DNA from: an uncultured Coriobacteriaceae bacterium
Lineage (GTDB): Bacteria; Actinomycetota; Coriobacteriia; Coriobacteriales; Atopobiaceae
DNA length: 27,700 bases
Assembly (NCBI GenBank): GCA_900543875.1
Contig: UQSV01000020.1
Coordinates: 1 to 27,700, forward strand
Direction: 5' to 3'
Below the pieces are notes generated by a model. It was not told the DNA's origin and did not search any database. It saw nothing but the letters and a program-made list of their open reading frames with translations. This document shows, in pieces, positions 7,667-15,660 of the stretch. The translations under genes were made by a program, and so were the position numbers. Position 1 is the stretch's first letter. Every line of letters begins with the position of its first letter.

Positions 7667-8625
7667 TAGTTGCTCCCTCCGCCCTCATAGCTGACGCGCG
7701 GGTTGATGAACATGTAGATGATGTCAACGACGAGATTGATGAACACGAACGCAATGGCGCTGAACAGGACCACGCCCTGGATCAGCGAGTAGTCGCGGGC
7801 GTTCACGGCGTTGACGATGAGCGTGCCCATGCCAGGCCAGGCAAAGATGCTCTCGGTGAGAACGGCGCCCGAAAAGCAGTAGGCAAGCTGCAGGCCCAGC
7901 ACCGTGAGGATCGGCGGCAGAGCGTTCTTGAACGCGTGCTTCCAGATGATCATCGACTCCTTGACGCCACGGGCGCGCAGCGACTTTACGTAGTCGGAGT
8001 TGATCGTCTCGAGCATGCTCGAGCGCGTAATGCGCGCGAAGGTCGCGGCCGGGATCGTGGCCAGGCAGAAGCACGGCAGAATCATGTGGGAGATGACGTC
8101 CCACGCGCCCTTGGCAATGCTGCCCATGCCCATGGCCGGCAGCCAGCCCAGGTTCACGGAGAATTGCAGGACAAGCATGAGGCCCAGCCAGAAGATCGGC
8201 ATCGACACGCCCACAAGGGCAAGCACCATGAAGATGTAGTCGAACGCGGTGTTCTGCTTCACGGCAGACTCAACGCCAATGGGCACGCCCACGAGCAGAG
8301 CCAGCACGAGACCGGTAAGCGTGATCGACAGCGTAGCCGGGATCTTGCCCATGATGAGCGGCATGACCGACGTGTTGTACGAGGTCGAGTAGCCAAAGTC
8401 TCCCTGAAAGATGCCCAGGAAGTAGCTCATGTACTGCTCGAGCATCGGCTTGTTGAGGCCGAGCTTCTCCTTCATCATCTCGATGGCATCCGGAGACGCC
8501 TGCGGGCCCAGCATCATGGTCGCCGGGTCACCCGGGATCATGCGCGTGAGCACGAACGTGAAGGTGACGACAACGAAGAGGACCGGGATGACCTGCAAGA
8601 TTCTCCTCAGGACTGTCTTTGCCAC
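7666..8625 (-). CDS. Peptide ABC importer permease, OppB/DppB type
   Basis: Inner-membrane permease of 319 residues with TM1 VIPVLFVVVTFTFVLTRMIPGDP followed by the DppB-like stretch LGLNKPMLEQYMSYFLGIFQ. Other family marks are MPIFWLGLMLV, the EAA loop (DYVKSLRARGVKESMIIWKH), LTESIFAWPGMG and the C-terminal NLVVDIIYMFINPRVSYE. The overall pattern is closer to DppB than to OppB of enterobacteria. I place the start at a GTG (MAKTVLRRILQ) with GGTGG upstream. An in-frame extension to 8724 would add 33 residues without family resemblance. The stop overlaps the start of the OppC-type gene. Confidence 0.94.
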   Translation of the reverse strand: MAKTVLRRILQVIPVLFVVVTFTFVLTRMIPGDPATMMLGPQASPDAIEMMKEKLGLNKPMLEQYMSYFLGIFQGDFGYSTSYNTSVMPLIMGKIPATLSITLTGLVLALLVGVPIGVESAVKQNTAFDYIFMVLALVGVSMPIFWLGLMLVLQFSVNLGWLPAMGMGSIAKGAWDVISHMILPCFCLATIPAATFARITRSSMLETINSDYVKSLRARGVKESMIIWKHAFKNALPPILTVLGLQLAYCFSGAVLTESIFAWPGMGTLIVNAVNARDYSLIQGVVLFSAIAFVFINLVVDIIYMFINPRVSYEGGGSN

Positions 8626-8715
8626 CTGTCCACCACCCTTCTCGGTGGGTCCGCAGGGCGAGCCAAAACGGACCATCGGCCGGCCCTCCGTTACGGGCCG
8701 GTGTTTATACGCGAC

Positions 8716-8749
8716 GCGGGGCAACCGGCGAAATCACCGGCTGCCCCGC
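8716..8749 (-). other. Strong intercistronic hairpin after the binding-protein gene
   Basis: The minus strand GCGGGGCA-CCGG and CCGG-TGCCCCGC arms form an about 12-bp stem with one mismatch. It starts 24 nt past the binding-protein stop and is followed by GTCGCGTATAAAC, which has no T-run. This is the usual place for a 3'-end-stabilising or attenuating structure that keeps binding-protein mRNA in excess over permease mRNA. Confidence 0.65.
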
Positions 8750-8773
8750 AGCAAAACGGCTGCTAGATGAGGT

Positions 8774-10381
8774 TTAGGCCGTCTTGGAGACGTTGACCTC
8801 GGAGTTCACGACGTAGACCAGCTGGTCGGCGCGGCTCGTGTAGCCCTGAACCTTGTTGGACAGGCCCGTGGAGACCTTGCGGGAGGTGTAGACGAGCATC
8901 GGATCGTAGGCGACGATGGCCTTAAGCGCCTGCTTGTAGTACTTGGCGCGTTCCTCCTGGTCGGTGGCCTCGAGGCCCTTGTCGAGAAGGTCCTCGACGT
9001 CGTCGTGGTCGAAGCCCGCGCCGTTACCCAGGGCGCCCAGCTCAACGCGACTGAAGAGCTTGTTGAGGAAGAAATAGGGATCAGGGTACCAGGACCAGGA
9101 CATCGAGTAGATGTCGGCGATGCCGGAGGCGGCGTCGGCGGAGAAGGTACCCCAGTCACCCGTGTGGGCCTCGAGCTCGATGTTGAGGTTGTTCTTGAGC
9201 TGCTGCTGCAGGATCGTGAAGACCTTGTCGCCGGTGGCGTTGGAGCTGTAGTAGTAGGTCAGCGACAGGCCGTCCGGGTAGCCAGCCTCGGCGAGGAGCT
9301 TCTTGGCGCCCTCGACGTCATAGGCCGGGACGTCGGCCTCGACGGCCTCGTCGTAGCCCCAGGAGCCCTTGGGAAGCGGCAGCGTGGCAACGGAACCCTC
9401 GCCATACTGATAGATGCCGTCAACGATCTGCTGGCGGTCGACGGCCATGAGGATGGCCTTGCGGACCTTCTGGTCGGCGCAGGGGCCGTTGACCTGGTTC
9501 ATGTAGCAGTAGGAGATGTGCAGGGCGTCCTTCTGGTCAAGGGTGAGGTTCTCGTCATCCTTGATGATCTGGATGGACTCGCCGGAGACATCGGTCGTAA
9601 CGTCGCAGTCGCCGGTCTGCAGGGCGTTGGTGGCCTGCGAGGTCTCCTTGATGACCTTGAATTTAACGCCGTCGAGCGCGGGCTTGTCGCCCCAGTAGTT
9701 ATCGTTGCGGACGAGTTCGGAGACCTGGTCCTTGGCGTAGTTCTGCAGGCAGAACGGACCAGAGCCCACGAGGTGGTCGCCAAAGGCGTCGCCCCAGCCC
9801 TCGACCTCTTCCTTCGGGACGATGACGTTGCCGGCATCGGTGAGGGCGGTGAGGAACGAGGCGGCAGGCTGCTTGAGGACGCACTCGATCTGTGTGTCGG
9901 AGACGACGTTGCAGTGGTCGAGCATCGACAGGCGCTTCAAGGCAGACTCGGTGGCCGAGCGCTCGAGGGCGTACTTAACGTCGTCGGCGGTGAGGGCGCG
10001 GCCGTCCTGGTACTGGCCCTTCTGGAACTTGACGTCGTCACGCAGGTTGAAGGTGTAGGTGAGGCCGTCGTCGGAGATGGTCCAGTCGGTGGCGAGGCAC
10101 GGGACGATCTCGGAAAGGTCCATCTTGTACTGGACGAGTGTGTCGCAGACGTTGTTGATGACTTGGGACTCGTAGACACCCGAGTACTTGCAGGGGTCAA
10201 GGTTCGAAGGCGAGGCGGACAGCGAGATGCTGAGGGTACCGCCGGTGACGACGCCGCCGTCGCTGGAGGCAGCGGCGGAGTCGGAGCCACCGCAGCCGGT
10301 GAGGGAGGCGCTCACGACCGTGGCGCCGAGAATGGTGGCGCCACCAACGAACGAGCGCCTGGAGAGCTTGAGATCCTTCAT
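8774..10381 (-). CDS. Peptide ABC importer substrate-binding lipoprotein (SBP family 5, OppA/DppA type)
   Basis: Extracytoplasmic solute-binding lipoprotein of 535 residues. The signal sequence ends in the lipobox LTGC with the acylated Cys at 30, and it also carries a twin-arginine motif (SRRSFVGG, Arg8-Arg9), so export may be by the Tat route. The mature domain has SBP_bac_5 hallmarks: LDPCKYSGVYESQVINNVCDTL, the LRDDVKFQKGQYQDGRALTADDVKYALER block, VGSGPFCLQNY and a late YYKQALKAIVAYDPML. GGGAGG precedes the ATG. It is the first gene of the importer operon, which gives the highest dose, and a promoter candidate lies about 100 nt upstream. Ligand is peptide by family; which peptides is not visible. 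Confidence 0.95.
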   Translation of the reverse strand: MKDLKLSRRSFVGGATILGATVVSASLTGCGGSDSAAASSDGGVVTGGTLSISLSASPSNLDPCKYSGVYESQVINNVCDTLVQYKMDLSEIVPCLATDWTISDDGLTYTFNLRDDVKFQKGQYQDGRALTADDVKYALERSATESALKRLSMLDHCNVVSDTQIECVLKQPAASFLTALTDAGNVIVPKEEVEGWGDAFGDHLVGSGPFCLQNYAKDQVSELVRNDNYWGDKPALDGVKFKVIKETSQATNALQTGDCDVTTDVSGESIQIIKDDENLTLDQKDALHISYCYMNQVNGPCADQKVRKAILMAVDRQQIVDGIYQYGEGSVATLPLPKGSWGYDEAVEADVPAYDVEGAKKLLAEAGYPDGLSLTYYYSSNATGDKVFTILQQQLKNNLNIELEAHTGDWGTFSADAASGIADIYSMSWSWYPDPYFFLNKLFSRVELGALGNGAGFDHDDVEDLLDKGLEATDQEERAKYYKQALKAIVAYDPMLVYTSRKVSTGLSNKVQGYTSRADQLVYVVNSEVNVSKTA

Positions 10382-10477
10382 GGTTTCCTCCCTTTTAGGA
10401 AAGACGGGCCCTGAGGCCGCCTGACAGGTCGAGAAGACTTGTGGCTATAAGCATTTTGTCTTTTCGCGAATTTGACC

Positions 10478-10506
10478 TTACAAAAGAAACTCCCGCACTT
10501 TATCAA
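10478..10506 (-). promoter_or_regulatory. Candidate promoter of the peptide-uptake operon
   Basis: TTGATA (10501-10506) and TTGTAA (10478-10483) on the minus strand are separated by 17 nt, about 97 nt upstream of the binding-protein ATG. The surrounding 10382-10655 gap is clearly more AT-rich than the genes. No operator is obvious there. A 63-codon open frame across this gap (10378-10569) shows no ribosome site or family features. Confidence 0.4.
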
Positions 10507-10655
10507 GATGGGGCGAGGGTTTATGAAACCGAAATATATCGAATCCGCTAAATCCGAGGTAGAGGCCACGTACCTTTGCTAGGCCGTTATCAGTTTGCGC
10601 ACCAATATTTGCTGCTCATTCGTTAGGTGGCTTGATTTACACGGCAAGCGGCAAA

Positions 10656-12071
10656 CTAGCCGATCGCGAGCATATTGTCCCAGTAGTTGACGTCCTCGAG
10701 CGGCAGGGTGTCCCAAAGGTCGAGGACGCGCTGCGGCAGGAAGCGGCGCTCGACCACGACGTCACCGCCGTAGAGGCGGAACCAGTCGGCGTCGATGACA
10801 AGGTAACCGTTGAAGCCGAAGTCGTCGCCCCAGCTGTTCTCGACGCGCCAAGCGACAGGCTTGCCGTCCTCGCCCAGCTCGACGCCCTGGAAGGCCATGC
10901 AGTGGGTCATGCCGCACTCGCGGTCGTCGATCATCTCGGCCTTGGTCTGGGCAAGGTCGACGCCAAAGGTGCCGTCGAGGTCCATGCCGTCGAGCGCAAG
11001 CACGCCCGAGAAGTCCTCGTCCTTGCGCATCAGGCGCTTGTTGACGGCGCACATCATGAACGCGGGCACGCCGGCCTTGAGCGACTCGATGGCGGCGTTC
11101 TCGAGGTCCTCCATTGGCATGTTGAGGAAGCGCAGGCGCTGGCCGCCGATGACCGGGTCGAAGTAGCGGATGCCGTAGGCGTGCTCGTAGGGACGATTCT
11201 CGCCTGGGAAGTTCACGAGCTCGACGTAGTCGGACAGGTCGAGACGCACGTAGCGCTCGACGAACTCACGCGGGGTGATGCCGTGGTCGCGCAGGATGAG
11301 CTTGGCCTCGCCGCCGTTGGCGGAGAGCTGCGGGGTCACCTTGGACTTGTCAACGTCGGCGCCCTCGCCCACCTCCATCGTGAGATCAAACGTCACGGGC
11401 GGCTCGCCCAGGCAGCAGCACAGGATACGGTGGAACTCGGGCAGCATCTCCTGCTTCTTGGCGCGCAGCTCCTCGACGGCGGCACCCTGCTCGTGCATCT
11501 TACGCAAGATCGTGGCATCCTTGCGCAGCAGCGTCGTGAGCAACGTGTTCATCTGCGAGGTGTCCTTGTTGCAGGCGGTGTCGGGCATGAGGGCCTTGGG
11601 CACGGCGCCCCACTTCTTAACGAGGTTGCAGCAAAAGACGAACTGGCCGCCGTCATCGAGCGGGGTCAGCATGAGCTGCGTGACCTCGCGGTCGTTCCAG
11701 GGACGGTCGGCGGTGTCGATGACGTACTCGAGGCGCGAGTTGCAGCGCTCGAGCTTGTCGTAGAACTGCACGTAGTTCTGGGAGAACTCGAAGTCGTCGA
11801 CGTCGAGGTTCTCGAGCACCTTGGAACGCAGGACATTGAGCGTCGAGAACATCCAGCAGCGGCCCGAGTGACGCTGGCCGGTGATGGTCTTGGCGGTCTT
11901 GAGCGACACGCCAAACGTGTCCTGGTAGTTGCGCGCCTGGCGACGGTCGACGCTCGCCTCGACAACGTTCAGGGCCGTCACGGCGTTGCGTGCGACACGG
12001 TTGGCGCGGACGTCTGCGAAGGTCGACGTCAGCTCGTTGACGGTGGAAAAGTCCAGCTCCTCGGAAGCCAC
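10656..12071 (-). CDS. pepC: Aminopeptidase C (peptidase C1B, bleomycin-hydrolase family)
   Basis: Cytosolic cysteine aminopeptidase of 471 residues that removes N-terminal residues from peptides; relatives form hexameric barrels. The papain-like triad is visible: Cys72 in GQRHSGRCWMFSTLN (Gln66 completes the oxyanion hole), His390 in GMTHCMAF and Asn412 in VENSWGDDFG. The helical insertion with CCCLGEPP and the LVNFPGENRPY stretch are also family features. The length fits (about 440-470 for PepC). Translation begins at GTG (GTG GCT TCC) with GAGGAGG 8 nt upstream. It is divergent from the DUF1177 gene. A TTGACA lies about 40 nt upstream of the start, but I see no convincing -10 partner. With the importer operon downstream, it fits peptide catabolism. 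Confidence 0.93.
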   Translation of the reverse strand: MASEELDFSTVNELTSTFADVRANRVARNAVTALNVVEASVDRRQARNYQDTFGVSLKTAKTITGQRHSGRCWMFSTLNVLRSKVLENLDVDDFEFSQNYVQFYDKLERCNSRLEYVIDTADRPWNDREVTQLMLTPLDDGGQFVFCCNLVKKWGAVPKALMPDTACNKDTSQMNTLLTTLLRKDATILRKMHEQGAAVEELRAKKQEMLPEFHRILCCCLGEPPVTFDLTMEVGEGADVDKSKVTPQLSANGGEAKLILRDHGITPREFVERYVRLDLSDYVELVNFPGENRPYEHAYGIRYFDPVIGGQRLRFLNMPMEDLENAAIESLKAGVPAFMMCAVNKRLMRKDEDFSGVLALDGMDLDGTFGVDLAQTKAEMIDDRECGMTHCMAFQGVELGEDGKPVAWRVENSWGDDFGFNGYLVIDADWFRLYGGDVVVERRFLPQRVLDLWDTLPLEDVNYWDNMLAIG

Positions 12072-12201
12072 GGGGCATCCTCCTCATTTGATGTGAACAA
12101 TGGTGTCAAGCATAGCGCTTGAATGGCTCGCCCCGCCCGCAATGTCCTATCATGTTCTGCGCGACGATCCGCTCGCATCCCATCACAGAAAGTGAGCCAC
12201 C

Positions 12202-13140
12202 ATGCTTCTTCGCCAGATGCTCGACATCTACGACCTCATCGACAAGCCCCAGGCCAGCGGCAACGAGGTTGCCGACTTCCTGCGCGAGCGCGGCGCCACC
12301 GACGTCGTGGTCGAGCGAGTGAGCGGCGAGCGCGGCGGCACCGACTGCATCAAGGTCCTCGTCCCCGGCTCCAACGGCAAGTCGAGCGGCGGCTCCGCAC
12401 CCACGCTGGGCATCGTTGGCCGCCTCGGTGGCCTTGGCGCCCGCCCCGAGATGATCGGCGCGGTCTCCGACGGTGACGGCGCCGTGGCCGCCCTCACCGC
12501 CGCCCTCAAGCTCACCGAGATGCACGCCAACGGCGACGTCCTCGAGGGCGACGTCATCGTGGCCACCCACATCTGCCCCGACGCCCCCACGCTGCCGCAC
12601 GAGCCCGTGCCCTTCATGGACTCCCCCATCGACATGGAGACCATGAACCGCATGGAGGTCGACGAGCGCATGGACGCCATCGTCTCCATCGACACCACCA
12701 AGGGCAACCGCATCATCAACGTCAACGGCATCGCCATCTCGCCCACGACCAAGCAGGGTTACATCCTGTCGGTCTCCAACGACCTCATGGACGTCATGAC
12801 GCGCGTCACCGGCAAGATGCCGCAGGTCTTTGCCCTCTCGCAGCAGGACATCACGCCCTACGGCAACGACCTGTACCACCTCAACTCGATCCTGCAGCCC
12901 ACCACCGCCACCGACGCCCCCGTCGTGGGCGTGGCCATCGCCACCGAGCAGATGGTCGCGGGCTGCGCCACCGGCGCCACGCACGGCACCGACGTCGAGG
13001 AGGCCGCACGCTTCGCGGTCGAGGTCGCAAAGGTCTTTGGCCCGGGTGCCTGCAAGTTCTACGACGAGCAGCAGTTTGCCCACCTCACCGACCTGTACGG
13101 CGACATGAGCCGCTTCCAGGGCATGGGCGAGGCCAAGTAG
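12202..13140 (+). CDS. DUF1177 family protein
   Basis: A soluble protein of 312 residues matching my memory of the DUF1177 family, whose function has not been settled. Notable segments are the start MLLRQMLDIYDLIDKPQASG, the Gly/Ala-rich GIVGRLGGLGARPEMIGAVSDGDGAVAALTAALKL, and a His/Asp/Cys-rich THICPDAPTLPHEPVPFMDSP (about 131-151) that could hold a metal or catalytic site (inference). Other segments are IINVNGIAISPTTKQGY and GNDLYHLNSIL. No signal peptide or membrane span is present. Start ATG follows AGAAAGTGAGCC. A terminator follows the gene. The AroM-family gene comes next on the same strand, a pairing I recall from other genomes near peptide transport and M20-type genes; that recollection is not verified here. 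Confidence 0.88.
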   Translation: MLLRQMLDIYDLIDKPQASGNEVADFLRERGATDVVVERVSGERGGTDCIKVLVPGSNGKSSGGSAPTLGIVGRLGGLGARPEMIGAVSDGDGAVAALTAALKLTEMHANGDVLEGDVIVATHICPDAPTLPHEPVPFMDSPIDMETMNRMEVDERMDAIVSIDTTKGNRIINVNGIAISPTTKQGYILSVSNDLMDVMTRVTGKMPQVFALSQQDITPYGNDLYHLNSILQPTTATDAPVVGVAIATEQMVAGCATGATHGTDVEEAARFAVEVAKVFGPGACKFYDEQQFAHLTDLYGDMSRFQGMGEAK

Positions 13141-13153
13141 CAACGATTTCGTG

Positions 13154-13184
13154 GGGCCCGTCGGACAGCCGGCGGGCCCTTTTC
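13154..13184 (+). terminator. Intrinsic terminator after the DUF1177 gene
   Basis: GGGCCCGTCGG and CCGGCGGGCCC form an 11-bp stem (one G-T pair) with an ACAG loop, followed by TTTTCTT. It starts 13 nt after the stop codon. It should reduce, though perhaps not abolish, read-through into the AroM-family gene. Confidence 0.85.
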
Positions 13185-13200
13185 TTGCATCGATTCATTG

Positions 13201-13272
13201 GACGAGACGGGAGGCGGGCACGCGCCGACCGCAGGAGACGAGACGGGCGGCGAGCATACGCCAACCGCGAAA
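13201..13272 (+). repeat. Imperfect 36-bp tandem repeat before the AroM-family gene
   Basis: Two adjacent copies begin with GACGAGACGGG at 13201 and 13237, with about 75-80% identity. The period is 36 nt, a multiple of three. In the frame of the downstream gene the copies would read DETGGGHAPTAG and DETGGEHTPTAK. I think it is untranslated leader DNA because a good ribosome site and ATG follow at 13291. Confidence 0.75.
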
Positions 13273-13290
13273 GGCACGAGGAAGGCAGCC

Positions 13291-13971
13291 ATGTCACACA
13301 AGACACGCATCGCAGGCATCACCGTGGGGCAGTCGCCCCGCACGGACATGACGTGCGACCTCGTGCCGCGCCTCGCAGACACCCTCGAGCTGGTGGAGTA
13401 CGGCGCGCTCGATGACCTCACGCTCGAGCAGGTCGAGCGCACGCTTCCGCCCGAGCCCGGCGAGGAGGTGCTCGTCTCCCGCATGCGCGACGGCTCGCAG
13501 GCCACTTTCTCGGGCGATAAGGTCGTGCCGCTCGTACAGGCAAAGATCGAGCAGGCACAGGAGGAGGGCTGCCGCGCCATCATCGTCTTGTGCACGGGTT
13601 CTTTCCCCAAGCTCGAGCACGAGGTGCCGCTCGTCTTTCCGCAGCCGCTGCTGCACCAGTGCGCCCGCGCCCTGGCAGGCGGCAGGTGCGTGGCCGTGAT
13701 GGTGCCCGAGCCCGAGCAGGCCGAGCAGGCGCGCCAATGGTGGGCGGCGAGCGGCGTCGACGTCGACGTGGTGGCCGCGAGCCCCTACCAGGGCATCGAC
13801 GGCGTCTCGCGCGCGGCCCGCAGCCTGCGCGGCCACGACGACGCGTTTCTGTGCCTCGACTGCATGGGCTTCACGGTGGCGATGCGCGACGCCGCGAGGC
13901 GCGAGAGCGGCCTTGACGTGCTGCTGCCCCGCACCCTCGTCGCAAGCGTCGTCTCCGAGCTTCTCGGCTAA
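13291..13971 (+). CDS. AroM family protein (Asp/Glu racemase-like fold)
   Basis: A 226-residue cytosolic protein resembling E. coli AroM, a family of unknown biochemical function named for its linkage to aroL. The start IAGITVGQSPRTDMTCDLVP is the family hallmark. Two cysteines sit in racemase-like contexts, Cys101 in VLCTGSFP and Cys191 in LCLDCMGFT, matching the two-cysteine layout of the aspartate/glutamate/hydantoin racemase superfamily. A racemase or isomerase reaction is therefore plausible but inferred. The ATG at 13291 is used because GAGGAAGG lies at the right distance. An upstream TTG at 13198 would add a repetitive, unlikely 31-residue extension. It lies 150 nt downstream of the DUF1177 gene, with a terminator between them. 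Confidence 0.88.
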   Translation: MSHKTRIAGITVGQSPRTDMTCDLVPRLADTLELVEYGALDDLTLEQVERTLPPEPGEEVLVSRMRDGSQATFSGDKVVPLVQAKIEQAQEEGCRAIIVLCTGSFPKLEHEVPLVFPQPLLHQCARALAGGRCVAVMVPEPEQAEQARQWWAASGVDVDVVAASPYQGIDGVSRAARSLRGHDDAFLCLDCMGFTVAMRDAARRESGLDVLLPRTLVASVVSELLG

Positions 13972-13974
13972 AGA

Positions 13975-14115
13975 TGGGACACTTGCGCCCGTAGCCTTTC
14001 TGTCCCACTTTTCCTGCGGTTTGGGACGATAAAGCTACGGGCTTAAGTGTCCCAACTTTCCCACTTTTCCTGCGGTTTGGGACGATAAAGCTACGGGCTT
14101 AAGTGTCCCAAACCG
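13975..14115. repeat. Cluster of repeated palindromic units between convergent genes
   Basis: Two direct copies of a 52-bp unit lie at 14004-14055 and 14060-14111 (period 56), identical as far as I can see. They contain GGTTTGGGAC and GCTACGGGCTTAAGTGTCCC. A third, partial copy in inverted orientation starts at 13975 (TGGGACACTTGCGCCCGTAGC, 19 of 21 matching). GCGGTTTGGGAC near 14070 and GTCCCAAACCGC ending at 14116 form a 12-bp perfect stem. The unit could act as a bidirectional terminator or as a REP-like dispersed element. Confidence 0.9.
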
Positions 14116-15123
14116 CTAGGCGCGCACGCTCGCAAGGCCGCCGTAGATGGACTCGGTGAGGCGCACCTCACAGGGCACACGGTGGATGCCGTCGGGCGCA
14201 AAGCCATGGCCGATGCGCCCCAGCAGCAGGCTCGCCGCCAGCGAGGCGATGGCGCAGATGGGCTGCACCACACAGGCGGGGATGGGGTCGAAGACGTCGG
14301 CGAACTCGAGCTCGTCAAAGCCCGCGAACCCCAGGTCGACACCCGGGCTGATCTGGCGGCGTAGCATCGCCTTGAGCGCGCCCAGCTCCAGATAGTGGTT
14401 GCAGGCGAACAGCGCCGTGACGCCCTCGTCGATGAGCTCGCCCGCAGCGCTCGCGGCGATGTCCTTGACTGACTCGCAGCGGCGTATGAGCCGCTCGTCC
14501 GCGCGCATGCCGCGCGCCTCGTAGGCGCTCTTCCACCCGCGCGTGCGCTCCGCACCCACATGGGACACGTCGCTCATGGCAACGAGGCCCACGCGCTCGT
14601 GGCCCGCGTCGAGCATGGCGCCCACCGCCTGGCGCACGGCCTCGCAGTTGTCGACCACGATCGAGTCTGCGCTGGGCCCCACGAGCGGGTTGTCGATGAG
14701 CACCACCGGCACGTCGACGTGGCGCAGGAACTCCGCCGAAGACCCCGGCAGCTCGGAGAGCACAACCACGAGGCCGTCGACCTGGCGCGACACCAGAAAG
14801 TCAACCTTCTCGACCAGAAGGTCGGGGTCTCCCTGGTACTCGACGAAGAGGGCCGCGTAGCCCAGCCGCTCGAGCTCGTGCTCGATGAGACCCATGAGCG
14901 AGCCCGCGAAGGGGCTCGTGGCGCTGCCTATGAGAATGCCCACAGTGTAGCTGTGGGCCGTGGCAAACGCTCGGCCCAGGATGTTGGGCTGGTATCCCAG
15001 CTCCGAGATGGCGCGCTCGATGCGCTGGCGGTTATCCTCGCGCAGCTGCGCCCCGTTGAGATAGCGCGAGACCGTGGCAACCGACACGCCCGCTTCGCCT
15101 GCGACGTCCCTGATCGTTGCCAC
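14116..15123 (-). CDS. LacI-family transcriptional regulator
   Basis: DNA-binding repressor of 335 residues. The N-terminal HTH is typical: ATIRDVAGEAGVSVATVSRYLNG (about 2-24), followed by a hinge segment (RQRIERAISELGYQPNILGRAF). The periplasmic-binding-protein-like effector domain runs from about 60 (YTVGILIGSATSPFAGSLMGLIEHELE, LVVVLSELPG, VDLGFAGFDELEFADVF). It starts at a GTG behind GAGGTGGG, 46 nt after the PTS IIA gene, and is the last gene of the PTS operon. It therefore probably controls that operon in response to the transported sugar or its phosphate. GAAACG-containing sites upstream of the PTS IIC gene and near nagA are candidate targets (inference). Confidence 0.95.
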   Translation of the reverse strand: MATIRDVAGEAGVSVATVSRYLNGAQLREDNRQRIERAISELGYQPNILGRAFATAHSYTVGILIGSATSPFAGSLMGLIEHELERLGYAALFVEYQGDPDLLVEKVDFLVSRQVDGLVVVLSELPGSSAEFLRHVDVPVVLIDNPLVGPSADSIVVDNCEAVRQAVGAMLDAGHERVGLVAMSDVSHVGAERTRGWKSAYEARGMRADERLIRRCESVKDIAASAAGELIDEGVTALFACNHYLELGALKAMLRRQISPGVDLGFAGFDELEFADVFDPIPACVVQPICAIASLAASLLLGRIGHGFAPDGIHRVPCEVRLTESIYGGLASVRA

Positions 15124-15169
15124 GGTCCCACCTCTTCTACGTATGGCCCCGCATGTGCGGAAGTTGCCT

Positions 15170-15598
15170 CTACTCGTCGTCCTCGTCGTCTGCGCAGACC
15201 TCGAACTTGCGCGTGTCGACGCCGTTCTTGCCGGCGTTTACGGCCGTCTCGACCAGCGAGGAAATCGTGGCCGACTCGTCGGAGCTGCGGGCAAAGAGCG
15301 TCTCGATGAGCATGGGCAGGTTGGCGCCCACGACGATCTCGACGTCGGGCGTGGTCTGGGAGGCCATCATGGCCTGGTTGAAGGGCGTACCGCCGAGAAG
15401 GTCGCAGAACACGACGACACCATCGGTCTGCTCGCGCATCGCGGCGATCTCACCGTGGATGAGCTCGGGGTAGTCGGACGCCTTGTCGACGTCGAACGGC
15501 ACGACCTTGAAGGCCTCCTGCCTGCCGGCAACGAGCTCGAGGGCGCCGGCCAGACCGGGGGCGAACTCGCCGTGACCCGTGAGGATGAAACCAATCAT
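15170..15598 (-). CDS. PTS system mannose-family EIIA component
   Basis: Cytosolic phosphocarrier of 142 residues that takes phosphate from HPr and passes it to EIIB. It has the mannose-family IIA start MIGFILTGHGEFA with the phospho-accepting His9, and the VVFCDLLGGTPFNQAMM motif. It ends in an acidic tail (EVCADDEDDE). The ATG is preceded by AAGGAGG. It is a stand-alone IIA, as in the GalNAc (Aga) branch, rather than fused to IIB. It is separated from the IIB, IIC and IID genes by the SIS and trigger-factor-like genes, an unusual order. Confidence 0.95.
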   Translation of the reverse strand: MIGFILTGHGEFAPGLAGALELVAGRQEAFKVVPFDVDKASDYPELIHGEIAAMREQTDGVVVFCDLLGGTPFNQAMMASQTTPDVEIVVGANLPMLIETLFARSSDESATISSLVETAVNAGKNGVDTRKFEVCADDEDDE

Positions 15599-15660
15599 GT
15601 GAAACCTCCTTGTTGTGGGCGCATGGCCCGGATTTATGGGTGCTTTGTGGCAAGTACGCT

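Noticed and set aside
10378..10569. 63-codon open frame in the gap upstream of the peptide-binding gene
   Set aside because: No ribosome site, it spans the likely promoter, and it has no recognisable motif.
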